Source: Neocallimastix lanati (nom. inval.)
Lineage: Eukaryota; Neocallimastigomycota; Neocallimastigomycetes; Neocallimastigales; Neocallimastigaceae
DNA: 64,000 nucleotides
NCBI GenBank assembly: GCA_016946835.1
Contig: JACVTC010000074.1
Location: 308,501-372,500, forward strand
Reading direction: 5' to 3'
A program made the position numbers and the translations under genes. Of this stretch, positions 24,803 to 35,977 are shown piece by piece. Below the pieces are notes generated by a model. That model ran no database searches. It was not told the origin of the DNA and saw only the letters and a program-made list of their open reading frames with translations. How positions within the stretch are numbered: position 1 is the stretch's first letter; the number at the start of each line of letters is the position of its first letter.

Positions 24803-25065
24803 TGTTAGAATTAAGTCTATATTATATTTATATTAAATATATATTAAGGACATAATGTTTATATTAAATATATAAATATCATCGAATAATATTAAATTAC
24901 TATAAATAGTAAATATAATGTAAAATATAAAAGAACAGACTTAAGATGTAAAAATAAAGAAATATATACAAATAAAAAAACGATAACAATATAATAAAAC
25001 TTAAAATAATAATTATAAATAAACATAAATTCTAAACTAAATATTGATGTTCTTTTATCTTTCGA
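24803..25065 (+). repeat. 5' LTR of the Copia element
   Basis: It begins TGTTAGAATTAAG and ends TTATCTTTCGA, matching 31080-31342 at the same length without gaps and with about 8 mismatches. The right edge is set by where similarity stops and the primer-binding site begins. The 3' end reads GA instead of the usual CA, so the true edge could be a base or two off. Confidence 0.9.
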
Positions 25066-25066
25066 A

Positions 25067-25082
25067 GAGATTAAGAGTCTCA
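25067..25082 (+). promoter_or_regulatory. Primer-binding site, complementary to a tRNA-Lys(CUU) anticodon arm
   Basis: GAGATTAAGAGTCTCA lies directly after the 5' LTR. Its reverse complement TGAGACTCTTAATCTC is the anticodon stem-loop of eukaryotic tRNA-Lys with anticodon CUU (loop CTCTTAA). Internal (half-tRNA) priming is known for Drosophila copia with initiator tRNA-Met. The assignment rests on remembered tRNA sequence and was not searched here. Confidence 0.65.
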
Positions 25083-25940
25083 CATACTAGTTGAGCTTCT
25101 TTAAGTTAAGTTAAGAATTTACATTATGCATATAATTTTTAATATAAGTAAAAATTTATAATAAACTAATTCAATCCTATAATTGTATATATACATGTAC
25201 ATAACTTTAAGAAAACATTCAAATATATAAATATAATAATTTGGTCATTAAAACAAAACAATCAATTAATATACAATTATAAATTTCAATATTTTTGTGG
25301 TGAATTAAATATTATTGTAATTGTTTGTCAGTTAACATTAAAATTAATTAAATCCAATAAAAATAAAACAAACTTTTTAACAATATTATAATTTAATTTA
25401 AACATTTATGTTAAAAATAAATTATATTATCAAATGATGATGATGAAAATAATTAAGAATTAAACGTTATTAAATTAGAGCAATTAATAAATACTAATAT
25501 CATATGTTAATAAAATATAAAAAAAAACAAATAAAAAAAAAAAAGACTGTATATCAAATCCAATTAAACAAAACAATTACTATTAATACTCTCAAATCAA
25601 TTGTAGATTAATATAAATCAAATTAACAATTACAAACAATACTCACCACATAAAATTAATTAATTTGTACAAGAAATTAATTGACTATTTATAAAAATTA
25701 AAATTATTTGTTAAAAATTAATAAAAATAAAAAATAATAAAAAATTCAATATAAATATTCAAACCCAACAAATTAAATAAATTTTTATTGATTATAATAG
25801 ATTTAAAGACATATAAATAAACATTTTTTTTACAATAATTAAAAAAATATATATATAACACTCTCTAAACTAAAATTTAAACAATAATAATTCATTTTTA
25901 ATAATAATAATAAAAGAAATTTTTTTAAAAACCTACCAAA

Positions 25941-26948
25941 ATGAGAAGAAGAAACCAAACTCAAACAATTAACATTGGTCAACCAACAATTCCAAAACAA
26001 AAAATTAATTTCAATTATTCCGATAATCCAAAGAAAGTTATTGAATTAACTTATGACAACTATAGTAGATGGAAAAGTAATATCCTTTATCTACTATCTA
26101 TTCATGAATTAGATGAGTACGTCAGGTTCGAAAAAGTAAGAAAATTAAAGAAGAAAGACGTTACTCAAAATATCTCTGAGTACATTGAAGACCCTTTCGA
26201 CTATATGTTAGTTTATGATATTGGAGCCGATGAAATAGATATAAAAAATGATATCTCTACCAAATGGATAATTATAAATAGTTTAGTCGACGAAACTCAA
26301 AAATTAATTGAAGTAAATGAGAAGACCGCCTTTACAATTTGGCAAATTCTTAAAGAATCTTTTAAAATTAGTATCAAAAGACAAAAAATGATATTAAAAA
26401 ATAAAATTACTTCTTTAAAATATAATACTGAGCTTGACATAAACATGTTCATTACAGACCTACAGAACAAAATCAGCCAATATGAAAAAATTGATACAAA
26501 TATGAGCAATAGCACTAAAGTTGGAATATTAAATAGGTCTCTCCCTGAAAATATTCGTTGGATAAATGTTTTTCAGTACGTAGATAACTGGAAACAATGC
26601 TGTCAATATGTAAAAAAGGTTATACCTGAAATAGTTTTCTCGAATTTCAAAGAACAAAATATTTTAAATACAATAAATGATAATAATAATATCCTTTTAA
26701 CTCAAAATAACAACAAAATTATAAGAAAAAACAAAATAAAAATACAAAAACAAAGTTATACAAGAAACGACGCAATGGAAAGTGTAACCACTGTAGAAAG
26801 AAAGGTCATTATTATTACGAATGCAAATTTAAAAACAATAATAAAAAGAGAATCTCCTCAAAGAAGCATTTTAGAAATAACAATAAATATAAAAATTATC
26901 ATTCAAATAAAAATTTTGATAAAAATAATAAAAAATATATTGATTTAA
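25941..26948 (+). CDS. Copia Gag-like ORF
   Basis: A 335-codon open frame that starts about 875 bp after the LTR. The N-terminal part has the Copia Gag layout: a YDNYSRWKSNILYLLSIHELD motif region, then KWIIINSLVDETQKLI and AFTIWQILKESF, which belong to the capsid-like Gag family of Ty1/Copia elements. The tail is basic and Lys/Asn-rich, and a zinc-knuckle-like CNHC motif is visible nearby. In the element, Gag would form the particle that packages the RNA. This is an element part, not a host gene. Confidence 0.8.
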   Translation: MRRRNQTQTINIGQPTIPKQKINFNYSDNPKKVIELTYDNYSRWKSNILYLLSIHELDEYVRFEKVRKLKKKDVTQNISEYIEDPFDYMLVYDIGADEIDIKNDISTKWIIINSLVDETQKLIEVNEKTAFTIWQILKESFKISIKRQKMILKNKITSLKYNTELDINMFITDLQNKISQYEKIDTNMSNSTKVGILNRSLPENIRWINVFQYVDNWKQCCQYVKKVIPEIVFSNFKEQNILNTINDNNNILLTQNNNKIIRKNKIKIQKQSYTRNDAMESVTTVERKVIIITNANLKTIIKRESPQRSILEITINIKIIIQIKILIKIIKNILI

Positions 26949-26999
26949 CAGAGAAAAAAGATAACTATGATCCAACCTATTCAGACATTTTTTCAAAAG

Positions 27000-28430
27000 A
27001 TTATAGTTCCGAACATAGCATAGAAGCCAACTTTACCAGTATTATCTCAGATAACTTAGAATCAAATAACAATATATCACAATGGATTTTGGACTCTGGG
27101 ACTTCTATTAATGTTACAAATAATATACGACTCCTGTCAAATTTAAGAGATTGCCAAGAAACTATATTCCTTGCAGACGGAAAATCACTAACAGCAAAAC
27201 AAATTGGTGATATGTCAGGTTTCATTAATAATCATCACATCCATCTGCAAAAAGTATATTTAGTTCCAAAACTAAATAGGAATTTTATATCAATTAACGA
27301 ATTAATTAAAAATAATTGCAAAATCATTTTCAATAATAATAACACTTCAAGCAATAATTTACAACAATAAAGGAACAAGAATAATAACTATTACATCAAA
27401 TACTTCTAATAATTTTAAAATCTGGATTACATCCAATAAATACAACTTTAATAAAATTAATAATCAAAAACAATTAAATATTTATAATATATATACATCA
27501 CCAAATTTAATATTATGGCATCGTCGATTAGCCCACTTCGACATAACAAAAATAAAAAATAAATTATTAAAAATAAAAAATTACACAAAATTTCCGATTT
27601 GCTCAGAATCTTAACAAAATAATAAATCATTTTACCCCTCAATAAATAAATCAAGACATATCTTCGAATTACTCCATATTGATTTAGTAGGACCAGTACT
27701 AAAATCAATCTATGGAAACATTTATTTCATGACTATATTAGATGATTTCTCTCGTTTTGGTTGGGTTCTCTTTTTTAAAAGCAAAAAAGATACTTATATA
27801 TCATTCATTAAATGGTTTACACAAGTAAAAAAAAATTTACAATACCAGAATTAAATTTATTCGTACCGACAACGGCACTGAATTTTGCAATAATAGCTTT
27901 AAGCAATTCTTTATCAATAACGGCATTACACATCAGCTCACAGTCCCATACAACCCCCAACAAAATGGGCGAGCTGAACGACTTAATGGCATTCTAATAA
28001 ATACAGCCAAAGCTCTTTTAAATGATGCCAAGCTAAGTCATCATTTTTGGGAGGATGCATTAGAAACTGCAAATTATATTCATAATTGTAAACCACATAG
28101 AGGTATACAAAACAAAATCCCTTTTACCATTTTAAATAAATCCGAGGTTGATTACTCCAATATTAAAGTCTTTAGCTACAAAGTTTTCTTCTTTATTCCG
28201 AAACAATTTAGAACAAAATTTGAAACCAACTCATCCCCAGGTATATTTCTAGGCTATTCTGACAATCCTTCGGCTTTCAAAATTTTCGACATTAAAAACT
28301 ATAAAATTATTTTATCTCGTTCCGCCATATTTTTTGAAAACAATCCTGCAGATTATCAATTTAATTCTTCAACTCCACTATTCTCAAATTTTATTCCTTA
28401 TCATGAAATCAGGGGGAACAGCTCCTATTT
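27000..28430 (+). other. Protease and integrase region of the Copia element
   Basis: The aspartic protease is visible at about 27080-27330 (WILDSGTSINVTNN and FLADGKSLTAKQIGD, then PKLNRNFISINELI). The integrase follows: the HHCC-side LWHRRLAHFD at about 27515, the core start near 27670 (ELLHIDLVGP), a TDNGTEF motif near 27865, PQQNGRAERLNGIL near 27955-27995, and the C-terminal part to about 28400 (FWEDALETANYIHN, FGYSDNP-type chromatin-side region). It is broken, with a few breaks. Confidence 0.8.
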
Positions 28431-29470
28431 CAACAATAATTCATATACACCAACAGTAATAACGAAAATAATTTTAATCAATTTAATAATACTTTTTGTA
28501 ATAATGCTATTAATAACAACCAAATATTACATCATTTCAACAACAACTATCATAGTATTATAGATAATAATAACCATTTAACAAATAATACTTCAGATTC
28601 AAACAACTTAATTAATAAAAATAAAAATTATAAAAAAAATAAAAATAATAATATAAATAATTCAACCAAGAATAAGAATAAAAATAAAAAAATAGTACTA
28701 ATAATAACATTAATAATAGTATCTACAATAATAATTACATTATAGAAAATAGTAACGATAATAATTGCAATAACAATTATAAAAATAATTATATTATAGA
28801 TGATAACAATAATAATACTAATAATAATAATAGCATAAATAATAATGGAAATAATAATAACATTAATAATAATAGTAATAATAATATAAATATCAATAAT
28901 AATTATAATAATAATAATTATAATAATAATAATAATAATACAAATAATAATAATAATAATAATAATAGCAATAATATTAGTAGTAATAATTATAGGAATA
29001 ATAATGATAATGACAGTGATGATAATAATATAAATATTTATAACTTAAATAATAACAACGATAGCAATCAAGACATAGATTACATAAATAGAAACAATAA
29101 CAATTATTATAATTATAACAAAAATCTGAAAATTAATAATATTTATGATAGAAATTTAAATAGTACTAACAATTCTAATAACAATATCAAAAGCAATTGT
29201 AATAATAATAAAAATTCAATATATATAAATAATAATTATAATTCAAATAATAGTAATAATTATTCAATAAATAACGAAACTAATAAAAATAAATATAATA
29301 ATATAAATATAGAATACATGAATAAAAATAAAAAATCTTTAAATATTCACAAAGATAAAAATATTAGTAACAACTCAGTACATTATAAAAACAATAAAAG
29401 CATTATTATGAAAACAACTAATTCAATAAATAATATTAAAAAAAAAATATATTCGATTCAATTAATCCAA
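28430..29470 (+). repeat. AAT/AAC-rich linker coding for a long Asn-rich stretch
   Basis: About 1 kb dominated by AAT and AAC codons with scattered Ser, Tyr, Ile and Lys, between integrase and RT of the Copia element. Reading by eye it is mostly Asn in the element's frame. In known Copia elements this interval is a variable linker. Equivalent Asn-rich segments sit in the relics at 4130-4530 and 5200-6070. Confidence 0.75.
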
Positions 29471-30970
29471 AAAGACAAAAAACAAATAATCGTCTAATCG
29501 AACCACAAAATTACAAAGATATATTCAATTATGAAGACAAATTTCAATGGATAGAAGCAATAAAGGAAGAATTAGAAAACATGAAAAACTTAAATGTATT
29601 CAAAACAGTGAAGAAACTACCTGAAGGAGCAAATGTAATCAAATCAAGATGGGTTTTTAAATATAAGAAGGATAGTGAAGGAAATATAATAAAACGAAAA
29701 GCAAGACTTGTTGCAAAGGGCTTTACGCAAAAATATGGAATTGATTTTAAGGATACCTTCTCACCTATATTAAAGCCAGATTCCATAAGAATACTAACTT
29801 CAATAGCTGCCCAAAACAATTTTAGTATACAGCAAATTGATGTAAATGCAGCATATCTCAATGCCAACTTAAAGAAAGATATATACATGTCAGCACCAGA
29901 AGGACACACTGACTATGGAAAATATTTTTGGAAACTAAACGAAGCCCTTTGTGGGTTAAAACAGTCAGCCAAGGAATGGAACGACGAACTAAATTCACAA
30001 TTAAAGAATATTGGATTCAAAAGAATATCAAGTAAACCATGTCTTTATGTAAAACTAAGTAAAAACAAGAAAATAAAATACCTAATAGGTGTCTATGTCG
30101 ATGATATAATAATTACGGGCACAAACTTCGAGATTAAAAGAACAATTCATGCAATAAAAAATAAGTTCAAGATCAAAGAAATAGGAGAAGTGGATTTCAT
30201 AATTGGAATAAAATTCATCAAGCATAAAGACAGCTACTTTATAAATCAAAAAAGGTATACTAAGGAAATTCTTCAGAAATTCAATATGGAAAATTGTACA
30301 GCATTAAAAAATATGAACCCAGTTGATATTGAAGAATATAAAAAAATAAAGTTTGACCACACCACCTATCGAATTGCAATAGGCAACTTAATATATTTGG
30401 CAATTAACACTAGGCCAGATATATTATTTGCAGTAAATAAAGCCTCACGAAGATCCAAGGAACCAAATTTAAATGATTGGATGAACGTACAAAAGATATT
30501 TAGATACCTTAAAAGGAACTTTAGATTATGGAATCAACTACTCAAGAAATAACAATATAAATGCGTATGTAGACGCTGATTATGCTGGAGATGTCGAAAC
30601 AAGAAGGTCAACTACTGGTTTTCTAATTACTATAGGAAATGCATCAACCAGTTGGTGTTCTAAATTACAACACTGCATAGCTACCTAGACCATTGAATCC
30701 GAATATTATAGTATTAGTGAATGTGGTAAGCAATGCGTTTGGTACTTAAATATATTAAATGAATTAAATTATAATATTAATAGTATAGAAATAAATGACG
30801 ATAATAAAGCTGCTATATATAATAGTAAGTATCAATCTGTCAATCCTAGAACCAAATATATCGATGTAAGGTTCCACTATATTCGTGAATTGGTGAAGGA
30901 TTATAAAATAAAACTTAAATATATTAAATCTTCAAATAATCTTGCTGACGGTTTTACCAAATATAAATAG
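29470..30970 (+). other. Reverse transcriptase and RNase H region of the Copia element
   Basis: A continuous RT frame runs from 29581 to 30552: WVFKYKKDSEGNIIKRKARL, QIDVNAAYLNANLKKDIYM, then LCGLKQSAKEWNDELN, and the catalytic-site pattern YVDDIIITG near 30095, followed by INTRPDILFAVNKASR. The RNase H part reads AYVDADYAGDVETRRSTTGF near 30560-30620, with a C-terminal VRFHYIRELVKDYKIKL near 30870-30930. The region ends just upstream of the polypurine tract. Confidence 0.85.
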
Positions 30971-31069
30971 TACTCTGATGAATAAGTTTAAATCATCATT
31001 ACTTTGCAATATTAACGATTTAAATATTATATAAACGATTTGTGCAAATAAATCTTTAACGCTTTATTT

Positions 31070-31079
31070 GAGGGGGGAA
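31070..31079 (+). promoter_or_regulatory. Polypurine tract of the Copia element
   Basis: GAGGGGGGAA sits immediately before the first base of the 3' LTR, the standard place where plus-strand DNA synthesis is primed. Runs of six G are very rare in this AT-rich window, which supports selection on the site. Confidence 0.85.
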
Positions 31080-31342
31080 TGTTAGAATTAAGTCTATATT
31101 ATATTTATATTAAATATATATTAAGTACATAATGTTTATATTAAATATATTAATATCATTGAATAATATTAAATTACTATAAATAGTAAATATAATGTAA
31201 AATATAAAAGAACAGACTTATGATGTAAAAATAAAGAAATATATACATATAAAAAAACGATAACAGTATAATAAAACTTATAATAATATTTATAAATAAA
31301 CATAAATTCTAAACTAAATATTGATGTTCTTTTATCTTTCGA
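31080..31342 (+). repeat. 3' LTR of the Copia element
   Basis: The partner of 24803-25065 with identical length. About 8 substitutions separate the two copies and no insertions or deletions were seen. Confidence 0.9.
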
Positions 31343-31384
31343 AAAAAAAGTATTATTTAATTTAAAAAAAGAAAATTTTTTTTT

Positions 31385-32445
31385 TTTGTGTGATCGGGGA
31401 AAATAAAATTTTAAAATTTTATATTGTTACCAAATATGGCTTTACATCTTTGATATGTACGTTTCTTTCCAATATTTGTCTTTCTTTTAATGTCTGCAGA
31501 ACTAAAGTATTATATCTAGATGATTTTAATACTTTAAAAGGTCCAATAAAAAAAGGGTCTATTTTTTTCCTATTAACATATCTAATAAGAACTAAGTCTC
31601 CAGGGTTATACTTATGAAGCATATTCAATGCAGACTTTGATCTTTCTAACCAATAAGAATGAGCATATTGTATGTTGTTAATAGCTTTCTCTACCCATTG
31701 TTGATGTCTAATAATTCTTCTAACGTTATATTCTAATTCAAATTCATTCTCTTCTTTATTTAAATCAGGAAGAAGAACACTTAAAGGCCAAAGATCTTTT
31801 CTTCCATATAATAGCTCAAAACTACTAAACCCAGTAACACTCGATTTAGAAGTTCGTAAAGCCCATAAGGCAGAAGGAAGAAGTTTTCATCCCAATTTTC
31901 TGGTTTATCACAGATATGTCGTAAGACTTTCTCAATCTCGCGATTAGTATTTTCAACTTGACCATTTGCTTCAGGGTGACAAGATGTTATAAAACGAATT
32001 CAAGATCCGTATAAATCCACCCTTGCTTTTGTAATATCCGAAATAAACTGTCTTCCGTTATCCGTGATTATTACTTCTGGGAGACCATGTCTCGAAAAGA
32101 CGTCTTTTAGGAATTCTATAACATCATTTGCGTCTATTGTTTTGGTAGCTTTTGCTTCTACCCATTTCGTGAAATAGTTTACCAAAACGAATAAATATTT
32201 ATTCCCATTAGGAGTAGCAGTTAGTGGACCCACAATATCAAGGCCCATTCTAATAAAAGGTCTTAATACTTGTGTTGAAATAGTAGAAGTGCACTATGGA
32301 ACTGGAGAAGGCCTATAACATTGACATTTCAAATAAGTTTTGATCACTTTTTCCACATCGGATTTTAAACCAGGCCAATAATAGCATTCTTTAATCCTGG
32401 CCAGTAGTATGTTCTTCAGTCCATATATATTTAACCTTAAATTCT
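31385..32445 (-). mobile_element. Gypsy-type relic (integrase region)
   Basis: On the minus strand there is an integrase zinc-binding side near 32320-32400 (YWPGLKSDVEKVIKTYLKC), the integrase core at 32000-32248 (MGLDIVGPLTATPNGNKYLF, and HGLPEVIITDNGRQF), and the C-terminal GPY/F-type domain at 31419-31628 (YNPGDLVLIRYVNRK with FIGPFKVL). This is the Ty3/Gypsy integrase arrangement. No LTRs are seen. It is broken with a few breaks and directly abuts the 3' LTR of the Copia element on one side and a Copia integrase relic on the other. Confidence 0.85.
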
Positions 32446-32459
32446 TTATCACCTCTTTT

Positions 32460-33300
32460 CATTTGAATTTATTATTTTTTTTTTTTGAGAGTTTCTATTC
32501 GTTTTTGTTTTACTTTCCTTACTTAATATACACCTTTTATATGAATTTTCTTCAATTGAAATAATTTCACTGTCTTTCTCTTCATTTTCATTTTTTGTAG
32601 TATATTTTTTTCTATTTGAAATATTTACTTTATTTCTATTTGAAATGTTTACTTTATCCTCCCAAAAAGAACTATATAAATAAGCATCATTAAGCATTAC
32701 TCTTGGTACTTTGTATAAGGATTAGTTGAAAATTTTCGGCTTTACCGATCTGTTGTGGATTATAAGGAATAAAATATAAGTGTTCAATTCCATTCTCATT
32801 GCAGAACTTATCAAACTACTCATTTGAATATTCTGTTTCAATATCCGTTTTGATGTGTTTAATATTATAACTAAATAAATTGTTTATCTTTTTATACCAA
32901 TTAAAGAAAGTAGGAAAAACATTGGCCTTTGATTTAAAAAAGAATACCCAACAGTACCTGAAATATTCATCAATTATAGTAAAGAAGTATTTATTTCCAT
33001 ATATATAGGTTTCTGAATTCAAGACAGTATCAATATGGAAGGTTTGCTTGGCCTCCTTTGTTATTTCTTCTGTAGGTTTTCTTGTTTTTGGTAGTAGACC
33101 GTTTGTTTTTATTTTTATTTTTCATTGGATATCAGGATGCTTTGTTTCCATACTTTTCGCATTTCCAACATTTAATTTTATTTCTAATGTTGGAATGATT
33201 TCTTTCGCATGTTTTGGTAGAACATTATTAATATTCTACTTTTTCATTTTTTTGTCTAGTATATGACTGGCATGTGGCAAGGCAACAACTATTTCCTTGC
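32460..33300 (-). mobile_element. Copia-type relic (integrase region)
   Basis: On the minus strand the Copia integrase core is readable at 32816-33022 (YGNKYFFTIIDEYFRYCWVF, then FFKSKANVF), then a PQQNG-like segment near 32745 and a C-terminal SFWEDKV segment at about 32660-32700 with a low-complexity Lys/Asn/Glu tail. The upstream part at about 33050-33290 is Lys/Asn-rich and resembles the pre-integrase spacer. Broken; no LTRs seen. Confidence 0.75.
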
Positions 33301-33468
33301 TGAAATTTTCCCATTGAACTAGAATACTAAACAAATATAATTTCAATTTTAGATGTACTATTTGTTTTATTAATAACTTCTTATTTTTTTAATATATGAT
33401 CATACAATTATTATAGAACATATATTACATAATTTACTACATTAATCTGTAATATGTAAACGTAATAG

Positions 33469-33504
33469 ATATTGTAAATATGCCATGCGCCATATTTACA
33501 ATAT
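33469..33504. repeat. Perfect 14-bp inverted repeat with GC-containing loop
   Basis: ATATTGTAAATATG (33469-33482) and CATATTTACAATAT (33491-33504) are exact reverse complements around the 8-nt loop CCATGCGC. It would form a stable hairpin or cruciform. Its function is unknown. It may be a repeat-element terminus. Confidence 0.7.
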
Positions 33505-33563
33505 TACATGAAAATATAAAATATTAAATATAAAATATAATAAAATAAAAAACAATGAAATAA

Positions 33564-34723
33564 TAAAATACATGAAGTTTTTATATTCAAAAATATATTC
33601 TAAAAATTACATTATTGGTTATTAATAAATGTATATTAATAATTTAAATAAAACTTAGCTAAATTATGTGTATAAATGTTAATTATTTAAATAAATTATT
33701 TATTCCAAATAAGGTAAAAGATTCGAAAGGTAGGCAACATTGAATAACGATAACCAAGATATAACGATGCTGATATCGTTACAGTCCCCTCCTCTACGAT
33801 CGGATACCAGACAAAGTTAAACACAAACTCGGAGAAAATTAGAATTAAAATCAAAATAAGAGATATATATAAAAAAAAAAAAAAAAAAAAGTAAATATTA
33901 TCAGACATTTTTCAAAAGAAATGACTTAAAGTAATTATAGTTTTAAATTTAGGATAAACATAAATCACTATATTCTGATTGACTACCTTAACTATAGCAT
34001 TCTATTTATACTTTTATAATTGATTTATATAAACAATACAAAAACAAAGAATATATTAACGAAGCAAAAAAGTTGACCGATTGTTTGTATAACAATTATG
34101 CTTTTGGACAACCCTTGGAATAGTAAAAAAAATATTACACAAGAAATCTAATTCTATTGAAATAAACCATGAAAAAGATAAAAATAATAATAATAATAAA
34201 AAGATTGTATTTCTGATAATAAAAATATTAATAAAAAGATTTTATTTCTAGAGTTTGAAACCATTTTTTAGGAAAATACTTTCCGACGTTTAACGGATTA
34301 CGAATTAAACTATAGCCTGTATTTACCAAAGTTAGTTTTAATTATAGGAACAACGTAACGAAAATGGTTTTATCTCACCAGGCTGTTAAATAATACCGAA
34401 GTAGGAAAATATAATTATTTATGGTTTTATTGTTATTTTATTTATAATTAGAAGTTAATATCGACTTCAAAGTTATAATAAAATAAAATACATTGAACTT
34501 TTTATATTCAAAAATCTATTCTAAAAGTTACATGATTGGTTATTAATAATTGTATATTAATTAATAATCTAAATAAATCTTTTAACTATACTAAGTGTAT
34601 GTATATTAATTATTTAAATAAAATACATTGAACTTTTTATATTTTTATATTCAAAAATCTCTTCTAAAAGTTACATGATTGGTTATTAATAATTGTATAT
34701 TAATTAATAATTTAAATAAATCT
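33564..34723 (+). repeat. Three dispersed copies of a ~100-140 bp repeat
   Basis: A unit containing AAAATACAT, TTTTATATTCAAAAAT, TTCTAAAA and GATTGGTTATTAATAATTG-like words occurs at about 33564-33700, 34482-34620 and 34617-34723. Copies two and three are nearly identical and back to back; the first is more diverged. No coding content is visible. The stretch between copies one and two (33710-34440) has LTR-like and unassigned base-balanced patches. Confidence 0.7.
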
Positions 34724-34752
34724 TACTTTAATATATTTAATTTCTTAAATTA

Positions 34753-34846
34753 AGATTTGTTTCACAAATTCATTCATGATAAACCATAATTTGGACGACA
34801 AAAGCTTTCTACTAAATAATATGGTAAAATTAATAATTTAAATAAT
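34753..34846 (+). repeat. 94-bp direct repeat, copy 1
   Basis: Starts AGATTTGTTTCACAAATTC and ends TTTAAATAAT. By eye it is identical to 35252-35345, about 500 bp downstream. It is non-coding and contains TTTGGACGACAAAAGC. Confidence 0.85.
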
Positions 34847-35251
34847 GAATTTTTAATTAAGCGCGAAAATAATTGTCCTAACCCTAGCAAAAAAAGATAC
34901 TAAAAAAATCAATATTATGAATATTGTTAAAATATTCACATTTTATTTTATATTTTTATATTATTAATATTATACTTTTATATTCTTATCTTATATTGAT
35001 ATTTTATTATTATATTTTTATGTTGTGTAACATCTATCTATATGTATTAATTCATAGAATAATCACATGATTAAAGATATAATTTTTACTATAAAAATTA
35101 ATTTTATTATCTTAAAAAAAAAGAGAGTTCTTAACATTAATAAAAAAATTTATGTATTAAATAAATACAAAAATCAATAAAGTTTATTATAAAAACATAT
35201 GTACATTTCTCAAATATAAATCAATATTACAACTTTTTAGAAAGTTATTGT

Positions 35252-35345
35252 AGATTTGTTTCACAAATTCATTCATGATAAACCATAATTTGGACGACAA
35301 AAGCTTTCTACTAAATAATATGGTAAAATTAATAATTTAAATAAT
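35252..35345 (+). repeat. 94-bp direct repeat, copy 2
   Basis: An exact copy of 34753-34846. It ends about 10 bp before the phospholipase-A2-like relic, so it may once have been intron or promoter sequence of that gene. Confidence 0.85.
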
Positions 35346-35354
35346 AAAAAATAG

Positions 35355-35568
35355 AAATGACGGATGCTCAGCAGGTATATCTTCAGTAAATATATTTAAG
35401 CTAGCTTGTAATGCACACGATTATTGCTATCATTGTAACAGTAAAAATGACAGTGATAATTTGTATACTCAATTATTAAAAATATGTAAAGAAAATTATC
35501 TTCTTATAAGACTGATGAAAATTTTGGAAATGATGGTTTTAACTTGGATCAGGACTATGTTAGAATAA
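35355..35568 (+). pseudogene. Secreted phospholipase A2-like relic
   Basis: The translation contains NDGCSAGISS followed by ACNAHDYCYHC. The C-x2-HD-x-C-Y core with a preceding D-G-C-S is the catalytic signature of small secreted phospholipases A2 (the conodipine-like/microbial group), where the His-Asp pair activates water for lipid ester hydrolysis. A later stretch keeps a regularly spaced Cys (LLKICKENYLL). An AG acceptor-like dinucleotide lies just before the segment, so it may be one former exon. It is short, isolated and looks broken. Confidence 0.6.
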
Positions 35569-35977
35569 ATTAATACTATTCTTAAAAAGAATAATAAATT
35601 TGAACTTATGTAAATAATGTAAATATAAAAAATAAAATTTAAAAGAAAATAAAAAAAGTAATTGATATTTCAATTAAATTTTTTTTTTTTTGACTTTTAT
35701 TTCGATTTTTTATTTTCAATATTAATCTTTTTTAATGTTTATTTTATATATATATTTATATATATATTTTTAATTTAGTTTCTATTATATATAATATAAA
35801 TACTTATAAGTATTTTTATTTTTTTGTTATATATATTAAAATGATTTTTAATACTATTTGTTAAATACTATTTATTAAATACTACTTTTTAAATAATCAT
35901 TTATATCATTTATTTAATACACTATATTAATTAAACTTATAATAAGTTTAAATAATTCATATAAAAAAGGGTGAATG

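Larger units (their letters stand above)
24803..31342 (+). mobile_element. Copia-type LTR retrotransposon with both LTRs
   Basis: The order is 5' LTR (24803-25065), primer-binding site, leader of about 860 bp, Gag, protease, integrase, Asn-rich linker, RT and RNase H, polypurine tract, 3' LTR (31080-31342). Domain order protease-integrase-RT-RNase H places it in Ty1/Copia (Pseudoviridae). All parts are present in order. The coding region is interrupted at several points, so it looks full-length but broken. The two LTRs, each 263 bp, differ at about 8 positions by eye (about 97% identity), which makes it the youngest LTR insertion in the window. The flanking bases are A-rich and I cannot define a clean target duplication. 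Confidence 0.92.

Noticed and set aside
33696-33908. Small membrane protein on the minus strand
   Set aside because: The hydrophobic part is an A-run translation and the rest lies over LTR-like sequence. No conserved domain is visible.
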